Assembly (NCBI RefSeq): GCF_021922985.1
Contig: NZ_CP040788.1
Location: 2,790,001-2,854,000 of the forward strand
Direction: 5' to 3'
Origin: Clavibacter michiganensis subsp. tessellarius
GTDB taxonomy: Bacteria > Actinomycetota > Actinomycetes > Actinomycetales > Microbacteriaceae
Length of the DNA stretch: 64,000 nucleotides
The notes below the pieces were generated by a model. It was not told the origin of the DNA and ran no database searches. It saw nothing but the letters and a program-made list of their open reading frames with translations. A program made the position numbers and the translations under genes. This document shows, piece by piece, positions 1 through 8,664 of this stretch. How positions within the stretch are numbered: the stretch's first letter is position 1; every line of letters begins with the position of its first letter.

Positions 1-1345
1 CCGGGACCTCCTCGGGTGGCGCGTCCGCCGCGACGACGACGGCGGTCGCCGCGATCGTCCGGCTCGTGGTGACGTAGCCCGCCGCGGTCGCGGTGACCGT
101 GACGCGCAGGGCCTGGCCGACGTCGCCGGCGACCGGCGCGTAGGTCGGGCCGGTGGCGCCGGGGATCGGCGTCGTCCCCGCATCCCAGCGGTAGGCGAAG
201 GTCGCGGCGGGGGACCACGTGCCGGGCGTCGCCGTGAGCGCGCCTCCGACGACGGGTGCGCCGGCGATGGTCGGGACCGGGGCGACCGCGAAGGGCTTCG
301 CGACGGGAGCCGCGACGACGGCGGCCGTCGCGACGCTGGTCTTCGCCGCGGTCGTGTAGCCGGGGAGCGATCCGGTGACGGTGACCGTGATCCGCTTCCG
401 GAGGTCCGCGGCGCGCACGGTGTACGCGGCGGAGGTCTCGCCGGAGATCGCCACGCCGTTCGCCCACCAGCGGTAGGCGAAGGCGGCGGGCGCGGGGGCC
501 CAGGCGCCGGGGGCAGCGGTGAGCGTCGCGCCGACCTGGGCCGTGCCGGAGATCGTGGGCGCGGGGATCGACGTGAACTTGCCGGGGACGACGACCGGCG
601 CGGCGAGCACGACGGCGCTCGCCACGCTCGTCCGGGCGGTCGTGGCGTAGCCGTCGCGCGTGGCCGTGACAGTGACGGTGACGCGCTTGCGGGCGTCGAC
701 CGCGCGCGGCGCGAAGGTCGCGCCGGTCTCGCCGGCGACCGCGACCCCGTTGACGAGCCAGCGGTAGGCGAACGCCGTGGGCGCGGGGGACCAGGCGCCG
801 GGCGCGGCCGTCAGCGGCGTGCCGACCGTGGGCGTGCCGACGATCGTGGGCTTGGGCGCGACCGCGAACGCCGTGGGTGCGGGGGCGGCGAGCACGGTGG
901 CGGTGGCGGCGCTCGTCTTCGCGAGGGAGGCGTAGCCGGCCTTGACCGCGGTGGCCGTGACCGTGATCCGGCGCCCGAGGTCGGCGGCCACGAGCGTGTA
1001 CGCGGATCCGGTGGCGCCCGCGATCGCGACGCCGTTGCGCTTCCAGACGAGGGTGAGGGTGTCCGGCTGCGGCGACCAGGCGCCGGTGGCGACGGAGAGC
1101 GCCGAGCCGACCCGGGCGGTGCCGGTGATGACGGGCAGCGGCGCGGTGGTGAATGCCGCGACCTTCGCGGCGGCGCGCGCGGCGGCGGCGGGAGCGGCGG
1201 GAGCGGCGGGAGCGGCGGCGGATGCGGCTGCGGGCGCGACGCGCGCATCGGTGGCGGACGCGCCGGTCGCGAGGCCCGCCTGCGACGAGACGACGAGGGC
1301 GAGGGCGAGGAGGCCGACGAGGCCTCGTCGGCGTGCGGCGGCCAT
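1..1345 (-). CDS. Secreted Ig-like repeat protein, C-terminus outside window
   Basis: Starts at ATG 1345 with a GAGGAG ribosome site 6 nt upstream; the frame stays open to base 1, so the 3' end is missing. Residues 1-31 form a Sec-type signal peptide (three Arg, a Leu/Val-rich core, then AxA-like sites). The rest is at least four tandem units of about 90 residues, each beginning like P-x-P-T-I-x-G-T-x-x-V-G and containing a Y-R-W core, a G-V-A-I turn and R-I-T-V-T-V-T. This is the bacterial Ig-like pattern of cell-surface and secreted proteins. It is paralogous to the next gene upstream (1573-3795), whose signal peptide is nearly identical. Probably an exported adhesin or structural protein; ligand unknown. 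Confidence 0.85.
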   Translation of the reverse strand, partial: MAAARRRGLVGLLALALVVSSQAGLATGASATDARVAPAAASAAAPAAPAAPAAAARAAAKVAAFTTAPLPVITGTARVGSALSVATGAWSPQPDTLTLVWKRNGVAIAGATGSAYTLVAADLGRRITVTATAVKAGYASLAKTSAATATVLAAPAPTAFAVAPKPTIVGTPTVGTPLTAAPGAWSPAPTAFAYRWLVNGVAVAGETGATFAPRAVDARKRVTVTVTATRDGYATTARTSVASAVVLAAPVVVPGKFTSIPAPTISGTAQVGATLTAAPGAWAPAPAAFAYRWWANGVAISGETSAAYTVRAADLRKRITVTVTGSLPGYTTAAKTSVATAAVVAAPVAKPFAVAPVPTIAGAPVVGGALTATPGTWSPAATFAYRWDAGTTPIPGATGPTYAPVAGDVGQALRVTVTATAAGYVTTSRTIAATAVVVAADAPPEEVP

Positions 1346-1390
1346 GGTGCTCCTCGGCTCCGCGGCCGCTCCTGTCGCGGCCGTCGGCCA

Positions 1391-1433
1391 TGCTTACCCC
1401 GTCGCGCCCGCGCTGTCCCGTACCCCGTTCGGG
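1391..1433 (-). promoter_or_regulatory. Putative promoter and conserved upstream element, copy 1
   Basis: Read on the minus strand, a -35-like GGGACA (1414-1419) and a -10-like TAAGCA (1391-1396) are 17 nt apart. The 23 nt at 1411-1433 match 3858-3880 upstream of the paralogue at 20 positions and include the partial palindrome CCCGAACGGGG. The distance to the start codon is almost the same in both genes (66 and 63 nt). Conservation is seen directly; promoter activity is inferred. Confidence 0.45.
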
Positions 1434-1572
1434 ATCGGGGGCCTCGGGGGCGCGATCGGGGCGGATCCGGACATCCGGCGGGCGCGCGCCGGCCCGCGCC
1501 GCCCGGGGGAGCACGAGAGCCCGCGCTCACCGACGTGACGTCGACGCGCGCGGGCTCCCGGGATCGAGCTGA

Positions 1573-3795
1573 CTACCCCGCGATGCCCGTGCCCGGCGCC
1601 GCGCGCACCGCGATGCTCACGCTGCGGTCCGCGCCCACGACGAGCTGCGAGCGGTCGGCGCCCGTGCCGCCGGCCCACCAGGTCGGGACCGGCGCGAAGT
1701 CGCGGTAGTACGAGACCCGGACGCGGTAGGTGCCCGGCTCCACGTTCGCCACGAAGGCCGGGGAGGTGCGGGATGCGCCGCTGGTGCCCTTCACGACCCC
1801 GTCCTGCAGCAGCTCGACGGTCGCGTAGTCCTCGAAGCCGGGAGCCGTCACGCCGACGAGGCGCGCGGTCACGGAGGCGTCCTGGCGGAGCGTCACGTCG
1901 AGGGGCGCGAGGTCCGCGCCGCGGCGGGCGGTGAGGACGGTCGCGGTCGCGAGCGTGCCGGTGCCGCCGACCCAGCGCGGGGCGTAGGACGGTGCCTCGT
2001 ACCGGTTCGGCGCGACGTACACGTAGTAGCGGCCGGGCGTGATCTTCTGGAAGTCGAAGCGGCCGGATGCGTCCGTGCGCCCGAGGGTCCCGGTGCGCGG
2101 GTCGCTGCCGAGCAGCGCGGCGGTCTCGGGCACGAGGTAGACGTCCGCTCCCGCGTAGCCGACCGTGTTGGGCTTCCGCACGATGCCCTCGAGGCGGCTG
2201 CCGAGGATGAGCTCGGCGTCGATCCCGGTGATCGCCTCCTTGCCGACGACCGTGATCCGCGTGGCCTTGTTCCGGTCGTCGGTGTCGCCGTACCACTCGC
2301 CGATGTAGCCCTCGGGGTTCACGAAGGGGGCGCTGATGCGCACCTCGTACTGGCCGGGCGTGAGGTCGCGGGACGTGATGAGGAACGCGCCGGACTCGTC
2401 GGTGCGGATGGACGCGACCACGCCGCCTCGGGCGCGGAACACCTCGACCTCGGAGCCGAAGGCGGGCTTCCCGTCGCTCGTCGTGATCGTGCCGCTGATC
2501 GAGGCGCCGGTCTCGACGACCACGTCGAGCCGCACGGTGCGGTCGTTCGCGACGGTGAACCGGGTGGCCGTCGCGGCGTCCCCGGGTGCGCGGTAGAACT
2601 GGCTGACGTACGTCCCGTCGACGACGGACCCCACGACGAGCGTGTACTCCCCGGGCGCCAGGCCCGTCACCTCGAAGGACCCGTCCACGAGCGGAGCGGA
2701 CCAGCCGACGCCGTCGGACTCGCGGTACGCCGTCACCTCGCCGTCGCCCAGGAGGTTCGCGTCGGCGACGGATCCGAGGAAGGCGCGGCCGGCGACGACG
2801 CCGGTCGCGACGGCCGGCGGGGTGTCGGCGGCGACGACCGGCGCCGTGGGCGTGGTCGTGCGGGTCTCCGTCGCGAAGCCGGGGGCCGAGCCGGTGATCG
2901 TGGCCGTGATGCGCTTGCCGATGTCGGCGACGACGGGCTGGTAGCGCACCGTCGTGGCGCCGGGGATCGTGACGCCGTCGGCGGCCCAGGTGACCGTCTG
3001 GGTCGCCTCGTAGGAGAACGTCTCGTTCGCCACGTCGAGGTGCTCGCCCACGCGCGCGTCGCCGCGGATGACGAAGGTGCGCTCCGGGAAGGTGCCCTGC
3101 GTGACGGTCGCGCCCGCGCTCATGCGCGTGGTGGTCGCGTACCCGTCGCGGAACGCCGCGACCGAGACGGTGAGCGTCTTGCCGAGGTCCTGGGCGACGG
3201 GCGAGTAGGTGGAGGAGGTCGCGCCGGCGATGGGCGCGGATCCGGCGAACCACTGGTACGCGAGGCGCGGGGTGGGCGACCAGGTGCCGGGGACGGCCGT
3301 GACGGTGCCGCCGACGGTCACGGATCCGGACAGGGTCGGCACGGGCGCGGAGGTGAACGGCAGGGCCGCGACGGGCGCGCCGCCCTTCGGCGCGACCGGG
3401 GCGGTCGGCTCGCTCGTGCGGGTGGTCGACGGGTAGCGGGTCTTGACCGCGGTGACGGAGACGGTGATCCGCTTCCCCTGGTCGGCCGCGACGAGCGCGT
3501 ACGTCGCCCGGGTCGCGCCCTGGATGGCGACGCCGTCGCGCGACCAGCGGTACAGGAAGGTGCCGGGGGTCGGGGTCCACGTGCCGGTGACGGCCGTGAG
3601 CGTCGAGCCGACCTCGGTCGTGCCCGTGACGGTGGGCGCGGGCGCGGCGGTGAACGCGAGCGCGGCCGGGGCGGCGGCGGCCTCGGATCCGGATGCGGGG
3701 GCTGCGGATGCGCCCGTGGCGAGTCCCGCCTGCGCGGAGGCCACGAGGGCCAGGGAGAGGAGCCCGACGAGGGCTCGACGACGTGCGTGCTGCAT
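1573..3795 (-). CDS. Secreted multidomain surface protein, Ig-like plus carboxypeptidase-regulatory-like repeats
   Basis: 740 aa. The start is taken at ATG 3795, because a strong AGGAGC site lies just upstream and the signal peptide (residues 1-31) begins there; the open frame upstream looks like leader DNA. Three Ig-like units of about 85 residues follow, then four beta-sandwich units resembling carboxypeptidase-regulatory/CnaB domains, with motifs such as I-S-G-T-I, F-E-V-T-G-L-A-P-G-E-Y and R-F-D-F-Q-K-I-T-P-G-R-Y. No LPxTG or C-terminal membrane anchor is visible, so it is probably secreted or held non-covalently. Tandem paralogue of the gene at 1-1345. No catalytic residues recognised. 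Confidence 0.88.
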   Translation of the reverse strand: MQHARRRALVGLLSLALVASAQAGLATGASAAPASGSEAAAAPAALAFTAAPAPTVTGTTEVGSTLTAVTGTWTPTPGTFLYRWSRDGVAIQGATRATYALVAADQGKRITVSVTAVKTRYPSTTRTSEPTAPVAPKGGAPVAALPFTSAPVPTLSGSVTVGGTVTAVPGTWSPTPRLAYQWFAGSAPIAGATSSTYSPVAQDLGKTLTVSVAAFRDGYATTTRMSAGATVTQGTFPERTFVIRGDARVGEHLDVANETFSYEATQTVTWAADGVTIPGATTVRYQPVVADIGKRITATITGSAPGFATETRTTTPTAPVVAADTPPAVATGVVAGRAFLGSVADANLLGDGEVTAYRESDGVGWSAPLVDGSFEVTGLAPGEYTLVVGSVVDGTYVSQFYRAPGDAATATRFTVANDRTVRLDVVVETGASISGTITTSDGKPAFGSEVEVFRARGGVVASIRTDESGAFLITSRDLTPGQYEVRISAPFVNPEGYIGEWYGDTDDRNKATRITVVGKEAITGIDAELILGSRLEGIVRKPNTVGYAGADVYLVPETAALLGSDPRTGTLGRTDASGRFDFQKITPGRYYVYVAPNRYEAPSYAPRWVGGTGTLATATVLTARRGADLAPLDVTLRQDASVTARLVGVTAPGFEDYATVELLQDGVVKGTSGASRTSPAFVANVEPGTYRVRVSYYRDFAPVPTWWAGGTGADRSQLVVGADRSVSIAVRAAPGTGIAG

Positions 3796-3836
3796 GGTGC
3801 TCCTGATCTCCGGCCGCCTCGGTGCGGCCCGGGTCA

Positions 3837-3880
3837 TGCCTATCGCGCGCTCCCCGTCGCTGTCAGGTACCCAGTTCGGG
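3837..3880 (-). promoter_or_regulatory. Putative promoter and conserved upstream element, copy 2
   Basis: On the minus strand, -35-like CTGACA (3861-3866) and -10-like TAGGCA (3837-3842) are 18 nt apart. The stretch 3858-3880 is 20/23 identical to 1411-1433 and contains CCCGAACTGGG. The shared element suggests both surface-protein genes answer to one regulator, or simply that the duplication included the promoter. Confidence 0.45.
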
Positions 3881-3948
3881 CCGCGCCCCCGCCGCGCGCG
3901 TACGGTCGAGGGGAGCCGCCACCCGGGCGGCGGGAACGCGAGGCCACC

Positions 3949-4323
3949 ATGCTCGGAGAGCACCCCGTCGGCGTCGTCCTGCTCACGCGGGACATGGCCG
4001 CATCACGCCGCTTCTACGCCGAGGCCCTGGGGCTCGAGGTCGCGGAGGAGTCCGAGTCGGCGATCACCTACCGCTCCGGCGGCACCGACCTCACCGTCAC
4101 GTCGAGCACCGTGGGTTCGAAGGACGAGCAGACGAAGGCGTCGTGGAAGGTGCGCGACCTCCGCGCCGAGCTCGACCAGCTGGCGGAGCGCGGCGTGCAC
4201 CCCGAGGAGTACGACACGGACGAGCTGCGGACCGTCGACGGCATCGCGGACCACGCGGGCGTCTGGTCGGCGTGGATCACGGATCCCGACGGCAACTCGC
4301 TGGGCATCGAGCAGCCGAAGTAG
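3949..4323 (+). CDS. VOC (glyoxalase/bleomycin-resistance) family protein
   Basis: 124 aa, single VOC domain. ATG 3949 is chosen because the fold begins directly there (H-P-V-G-V-V-L-L-T-R-D-M), with the typical S-R-R-F-Y-x-E-A-L-G-L-E-V helix at residues 18-31 and a C-terminal W-I-T-D-P-D-G-N-S-L-G-I-E strand carrying the usual metal-ligand Glu. Family members bind a metal and act as dioxygenases, isomerases or drug-binding proteins, usually as dimers. Substrate cannot be told. The region between it and the divergent surface-protein gene is about 150 nt. Confidence 0.85.
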   Translation: MLGEHPVGVVLLTRDMAASRRFYAEALGLEVAEESESAITYRSGGTDLTVTSSTVGSKDEQTKASWKVRDLRAELDQLAERGVHPEEYDTDELRTVDGIADHAGVWSAWITDPDGNSLGIEQPK

Positions 4324-4490
4324 GGCGCGGGGCCGCAGCGGCGGTGCGTGCGGTCGCGGCGGTGCGTGCGGCTGATGCGGCGCGCACACCGGACGGGCGC
4401 GTCGGCGGCCTCCCGTAGCGTGGGGCGCGGCCCGCCGCCGGCGGCGGGCGCCCGCACCGATCCGCACCGACCCGCACCCGGAGGCACCGC

Positions 4491-5153
4491 ATGGCCGCAT
4501 CGACCCGCATCCTCCCGCCCCGCATCAGCGACCCGCGGCTCGAGGGCCTCGCCGACGGCGACCCGTCCGACCTCGACGCGCACGCGAGCTTCGAGCGGCT
4601 GCGCTTCGCCGACGCCGACCTCTCGGACGCCGACCTCGTCGACATCGGGTTCGAGGAGTGCGCGCTCGAGCGCATCCGCCTGCACGAGGCCGACCTCACG
4701 GCCGCGAGCCTCGTGGACGTGCTCGCCTCCCGCCTCGACGCGCCCGTGCTGAAGGCGCCGCGGATCCGGATGCGCGACGTGCGCCTCGAGGGCTCGCGCG
4801 TGGGATCCGCCGAGCTCTACGACGCGTCGCTCTCGTCGGTGCACATCGCCGACTGCCGCCTCGGCTTCGTGAACCTGCGCGGCTCGAAGATCACGGACCT
4901 GCTCATCACCGACTGCGCCATCGAGGAGCTGGACCTCCGCGGCACGTCCGGCATGCGCGTCGCGTTCGCGCGCACCACCATCGGCACGCTCGACCTCGCC
5001 GACTCGTCGCTCACCCACCTCGACCTCCGCGGGGCCGAGATCCACGATCTCGACACCCCGGACGGCCTCCGCGGCGCCGTGCTCGACTCCACCCAGCTCA
5101 TGGGGCTCGGCCCGGTCTTCGCGCGGCACTTCCGCGTGCGCGTGGAGGACTGA
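4491..5153 (+). CDS. Pentapeptide-repeat protein; 3' end is the target of the adjacent island
   Basis: 220 aa; ATG 4491, preceded by a GGAGGC ribosome site. Residues about 35-190 are built from five-residue repeats of A/x-[DN]-L-x-x type (F-A-D-A-D-L-S-D-A-D-L; A-D-S-S-L-T-H-L-D-L-R-G-A), predicting a right-handed quadrilateral beta-helix. Such proteins act by shape; some mimic DNA and bind gyrase, but most have no assigned role. The last 103 nt of the gene plus 3 nt after the stop are repeated exactly at 8665-8770, so insertion of the island left this copy intact. Confidence 0.85.
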   Translation: MAASTRILPPRISDPRLEGLADGDPSDLDAHASFERLRFADADLSDADLVDIGFEECALERIRLHEADLTAASLVDVLASRLDAPVLKAPRIRMRDVRLEGSRVGSAELYDASLSSVHIADCRLGFVNLRGSKITDLLITDCAIEELDLRGTSGMRVAFARTTIGTLDLADSSLTHLDLRGAEIHDLDTPDGLRGAVLDSTQLMGLGPVFARHFRVRVED

Positions 5154-5156
5154 GCG
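5051..5156 (+). repeat. Left 106-bp direct repeat (attL-like) of the island
   Basis: Bases 5051-5156 are identical, base for base, to 8665-8770 (offset 3614). The repeat covers the final 34 codons and stop codon of the pentapeptide-repeat gene plus three further bases. Identity is lost immediately outside on both sides. Perfect, same-orientation repeats at the edges of a compositionally foreign segment are what integration into a gene 3' end leaves behind. Confidence 0.9.
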
Positions 5157-5301
5157 GGAAAGGCGTGTACTTCTACCGGGCCTCTGCTTCGCGCTTTAAG
5201 GTATCGGTAGGCGCGGCGTTTGTCTGCGTGCGCGACTTTACTCTGCGCCGGGGTGGCTTCAGGAGGTCTCGCTGCTCGCTGCGGCGCGCGCCTACTGGCT
5301 T

Positions 5302-7524
5302 CTATGTGTGGCTCCCTCTTGAGCGCGTTAGTACGTTAGCCGCGACCGCCTGCTGCAAGACGTCTGGAACGGGGCTGTCCTCATCATTCACAAAAAGACG
5401 CACTTCTTTCTCTGCGCGACTTAAAGCGAGGTAGAGAAGTGAGAGGTAACGAGTTCGTTCGTTGACTGTCGCGGTAGATAATAAATCGGGAATTCCAGCG
5501 ACTATCACGTTTTCGAATTGAAGGCCAGCCAAGTATTCGGCAGGGCCGACGATGAGACCGCGGCGTCTATAGCCGAGTCCGTCCACGTCGGAACGCCCCG
5601 CTATCGTAGAAACGTGATACCTTCCCGACTTGCTAATATCGGCTGCGAGTCTACTGTAGCGGTTCCACTGGCGTTGATCCACGATAGCGAGCGCCGTCCG
5701 ACCTGAAGAATACAGATCCTGAACGGCAGTATTAATATCGAAGAGCTCCCCTTCGCTTGATGCGGAAAGCACTAATTGCGGTACGGGCCCAGCGTTCTGC
5801 GTTGATTCAACGGTCGAGAAGTCGATATCCCAGTCCTGGCCCAGATCGAGCGTGGGGAAGCGGTGGTGGACATGTTTGATTAGGTTCAAAATTTGCGGCG
5901 TGAACCGGTGTACGGTTGTAAGCTCGAAATTATCAACATCTCCCAATCCTTCGTCTCCGTTTAATGGGCCCGAATGGGTGTCATCTGCAGCAACACCAAT
6001 AAACGCCTCTGACGGAGATTGACGCGGGTCTACTGCCATGAAAATACTAGGATACTTTGAGACGTCGCGCGAAAGGTAGTGGAGAACGTGGCGCTCCAGC
6101 GGGCTGAATAGATGGAATTCGTCAACAAAAATGAGATCATAGCCCTCGCTCTTGCGAGCGCGGTTCCACGCATGCGTTTCAAGATGATTCAGCACGTCGG
6201 AAAGAACTTGGTCGGATGTCAGCAGCGAACGCGCTTCCAGGCTTTCCATAAAGCGCGAGTAAAGCGCAAATGTTACGCGCAAGTCTGCTCGGTTCAGTAA
6301 AGGCATCATCCAGCCAGCCCGAGACAGCTGTTCGTATCGGTTAATCGCGCCCGCTCCCGGAAAGATTGCGGCAGCTCCGATAACGGAGCCGAATTCGACT
6401 AGGAGATCCCAGGCAAGCGCGAGCTGGTCGTCTTCATCTTCGGAGTCGAAGCGTGCTGCAAGCGCGGGAGTGACCCCCGCTCGGTAAGTAACCCAGTCGC
6501 CTTGCACAAAAGCTTCAAGCACATCGGAGATTTCACGGAGCTGTTCTAATTTGCCGCTAAGGCTGTCGTTTCCAAGAAGATTAAAGTCGGTATCCTCGCG
6601 AATGAATTGCGGCGCTATCGACTGTGCGATTGTCAGTAGGGGAAACACATCTACTTCTTCAACTAGGCCCATGCCCATCGAAGCGAGAGAGTCCGCGACC
6701 TCCGATGCAAGGGACCAGCTATGCGTCACAATCAGCACGCGTATCTCAACACCCTTTTCGCGCGCCGAAAGGACTTCGCGTAAGGCCTTCAGAGTAAGGG
6801 CGAGCGTCTTCCCGGAACCGGCTGGTCCGCGCAGACGGATAGACTTTTCCGTGGGTGCTTCAACAAATGACCGCTGGTCGCGGCTAATCTCATCAAGCCA
6901 TTGGTCGTAAGTCCAGCCCTTTGTGACGCTCGACGCTAGGTGAGGGAGCGAAATTTCGACGTCGGGCGCTGAGTCGGCATCTTTGGCTACAAAGTGTAAG
7001 TTGGCCGAAACAAGACTCTCTTCCCAGATCGCGCTTACGTCTATGTTCGGCTTCGTGAGATTGCGCGCGTAATCAATTAATTCTTCTTTTTGATCAGTCG
7101 TTGTGGATGTCCAAAAAATTACATCCTGACGACGTCCAGGTACGACTTCAGCAATCCAGCGGCTCGCTTCTGAGTCCGAGCCAGGGATTGCAAAGAACGC
7201 AATTAAGCTGTCGTGCTTGTATTGATGCCATCCACGGGGAAGGGAAAGTGGGCCGGAAGCCCGAGCCCGCTCCGCGAATGACGCCATTCGCCCAAGTACC
7301 TCACGGCGTGAACTTGCAAGATGATCGGGGACAAACGCATCATTGTTATACTGATCTCGCATAATAATAATGCACTGCTGCTCGCTCGAATCTTGGCGAG
7401 TCAGTAAGATATCTACGCCATGGAGATGTTGCAGGTACAGTGCATCCGATGTCTCAATGGCTGCCGGGGATAAGTCTGTCGCAAGTTCCTTTAGGGCTCG
7501 TGCGCTTGTAAGCAGAGGTATCAC
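5302..7524 (-). CDS. UvrD-like superfamily 1 DNA helicase of the island
   Basis: 740 aa. SF1A helicase motifs are in order: Walker A GPAGSGKT (233-240), motif II FVDEFH (466-471), motif III AVDPRQS (497-503), motif IV-like TTVHRF (536-541), motif V GLQFENVIVAG (667-677) and motif VI LYLALSRAEKEV (697-708). Residues 1-225 are a separate N-terminal domain with no recognised signature; no PD-(D/E)xK nuclease motif was seen. The start ATG overlaps the stop of the upstream partner (ATGA), implying translational coupling. Low-GC codon use sets it apart from the host. UvrD-like helicases with small partners are common in anti-phage systems (GajB of Gabija, for example), but this pair is not one I recognise. 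Confidence 0.88.
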   Translation of the reverse strand: MIPLLTSARALKELATDLSPAAIETSDALYLQHLHGVDILLTRQDSSEQQCIIIMRDQYNNDAFVPDHLASSRREVLGRMASFAERARASGPLSLPRGWHQYKHDSLIAFFAIPGSDSEASRWIAEVVPGRRQDVIFWTSTTTDQKEELIDYARNLTKPNIDVSAIWEESLVSANLHFVAKDADSAPDVEISLPHLASSVTKGWTYDQWLDEISRDQRSFVEAPTEKSIRLRGPAGSGKTLALTLKALREVLSAREKGVEIRVLIVTHSWSLASEVADSLASMGMGLVEEVDVFPLLTIAQSIAPQFIREDTDFNLLGNDSLSGKLEQLREISDVLEAFVQGDWVTYRAGVTPALAARFDSEDEDDQLALAWDLLVEFGSVIGAAAIFPGAGAINRYEQLSRAGWMMPLLNRADLRVTFALYSRFMESLEARSLLTSDQVLSDVLNHLETHAWNRARKSEGYDLIFVDEFHLFSPLERHVLHYLSRDVSKYPSIFMAVDPRQSPSEAFIGVAADDTHSGPLNGDEGLGDVDNFELTTVHRFTPQILNLIKHVHHRFPTLDLGQDWDIDFSTVESTQNAGPVPQLVLSASSEGELFDINTAVQDLYSSGRTALAIVDQRQWNRYSRLAADISKSGRYHVSTIAGRSDVDGLGYRRRGLIVGPAEYLAGLQFENVIVAGIPDLLSTATVNERTRYLSLLYLALSRAEKEVRLFVNDEDSPVPDVLQQAVAANVLTRSRGSHT

Positions 7525-8366
7525 TTGTATCGCCCTTCAAGTTGTTGCGAGTGCGCTTTGCGCATCTCTTCATAGTCGCTCGGCATGCCAATTGACATGA
7601 ATACGAGCGCGAATTGCTGGGACATGGCATGGATGTATCGGTCGTGAAGTCGCGCGAGGCGTCGATACTTGGCTGTAGCGCGTCGTGGTCCCAAAATTAT
7701 GTCGGGCTCCTTAATTTGCTCCAAATGACGGAGATATACAAAATATCCGTCTTGCATATCAGGACTAACGGCTGAAAGAAAAATAGTATCCCCGGGGGGT
7801 GTTGAGTAGTGCGAAGTTAGCGAACTGACTATGTTTTTGGTAGCGGCCTTTGTTTGCTTGCCGCTTGGGATGTTTACGCTGGCGGCTATTAGCTCCTGCA
7901 CTGCCTCGTCTAGATCTTCGGGCGGGTTGGAAGCGGCCTGAATGGCATGTACGAGCCGGGTTGCGTCGTGTGCTGCAGTTCCGATAAGGCCAAGGGCCTC
8001 GATAATTTCCTTAGCTGGCTGCTCGAGCGGCCAGCTACGAAGGCGTTCTGCGGAGATAGAAGGGCCTTTGGCCGAGCGGATTATGCCACCAAGTGCATCG
8101 GTGCACTTACTAATGAGTCTTTCGCTTATTCGCGGAATCTGAAATTCGAGATTGTACTCGTCTTGAGTTAGCAGCGGCACGCAGGTAACTCTTCCCTGAT
8201 TTTTGCGGTTCGCGAAGTCGCAATCAGCCGTCAGTACTATGAGATGACGCTGCCATTTGTTTGCATGCTCGTCGGTGGCCTCGAGGATATCTCCTTGTCT
8301 AAGGGGGTCCATGACCGTGACATCCCGATACTCGACGAACGGCTGGTCTCCCGAGGCGGTCTGCAT
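7521..8366 (-). CDS. Unrecognised helicase partner protein, first gene of the island operon
   Basis: 281 aa, no family assigned. The N-terminus has R-Q-G-D-I-L (23-28), then L-I-V-L-T-A-D-C-D-F-A (42-52) and G-R-V-T-C-V-P-L-L (58-66); this looks like a small beta-barrel with a conserved Asp-Cys-Asp. The middle and C-terminus are helical and charged (residues about 90-180 and 230-281). No signal peptide or membrane segment. ATG 8366 is chosen because a promoter with its -10 box 6 nt upstream makes it a leaderless start; no ribosome site is present. It overlaps the helicase gene by 4 nt, so the two products probably work together. Confidence 0.75.
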   Translation of the reverse strand: MQTASGDQPFVEYRDVTVMDPLRQGDILEATDEHANKWQRHLIVLTADCDFANRKNQGRVTCVPLLTQDEYNLEFQIPRISERLISKCTDALGGIIRSAKGPSISAERLRSWPLEQPAKEIIEALGLIGTAAHDATRLVHAIQAASNPPEDLDEAVQELIAASVNIPSGKQTKAATKNIVSSLTSHYSTPPGDTIFLSAVSPDMQDGYFVYLRHLEQIKEPDIILGPRRATAKYRRLARLHDRYIHAMSQQFALVFMSIGMPSDYEEMRKAHSQQLEGRYK

Positions 8367-8372
8367 GGCTTC

Positions 8373-8403
8373 AGTATGTCCGACTCGGGCGTCGAAGTGT
8401 CAA
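8373..8403 (-). promoter_or_regulatory. Promoter of the island operon, leaderless start
   Basis: On the minus strand a perfect -35 TTGACA (8398-8403) and a -10-like CATACT (8373-8378) are separated by 19 nt. The -10 ends 6 nt before ATG 8366, so transcription would begin at or next to the start codon. The promoter lies inside the island, so the operon carries its own expression signal. Confidence 0.6.
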
Positions 8404-8664
8404 ATGTGTCCCAATTATGCTCGTGCTGAGGATCTGGCTCCCCGCTCAAGCGCGATTGGGTGGTGAAGTTTCGTGGCAATCGCGCTTCGCAATACGCGCG
8501 GCGGTACAAGGCCCGCGAACGGGGGGCTTGGCGCGGCGAAAGTGCTGCGGTAATGCAGCGACAGTCTTATTTTCGGTTCGTGTGTTCGCTAGTTGCGCTG
8601 CGCATAGACTCGCGCACTGCCACGGCGATCATCTTGTTTGAGGATTCGCCGGCGCCAAGATCTA
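8404..8664. other. Non-coding right end of the island
   Basis: About 260 bases with no convincing gene. At its right edge, 8650-8664 resembles the pentapeptide gene sequence just before the left repeat (12 of 15 positions, then a 6-nt gap), coding G-A-K-I-Y-D where the intact gene has G-A-E-I-H-D-L-D. The right boundary therefore derives from a diverged allele of the same gene. Confidence 0.5.

Larger units (their letters stand above)
5157..8664. mobile_element. AT-richer island between 106-bp direct repeats, two-gene helicase operon
   Basis: About 3.5 kb with clearly lower G+C than its surroundings, A/T-ending codons and runs such as AATAATAAT. No GGATCC hexamer was found in it, although host-like sequence on both sides has one about every 430 bp. 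It holds two overlapping minus-strand genes and short non-coding ends, with no integrase, transposase or resolvase. It sits exactly behind a gene 3' end that is repeated on the other side. Best read as a horizontally acquired cargo cassette, moved by recombination in trans or by homologous exchange. Confidence 0.8.
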
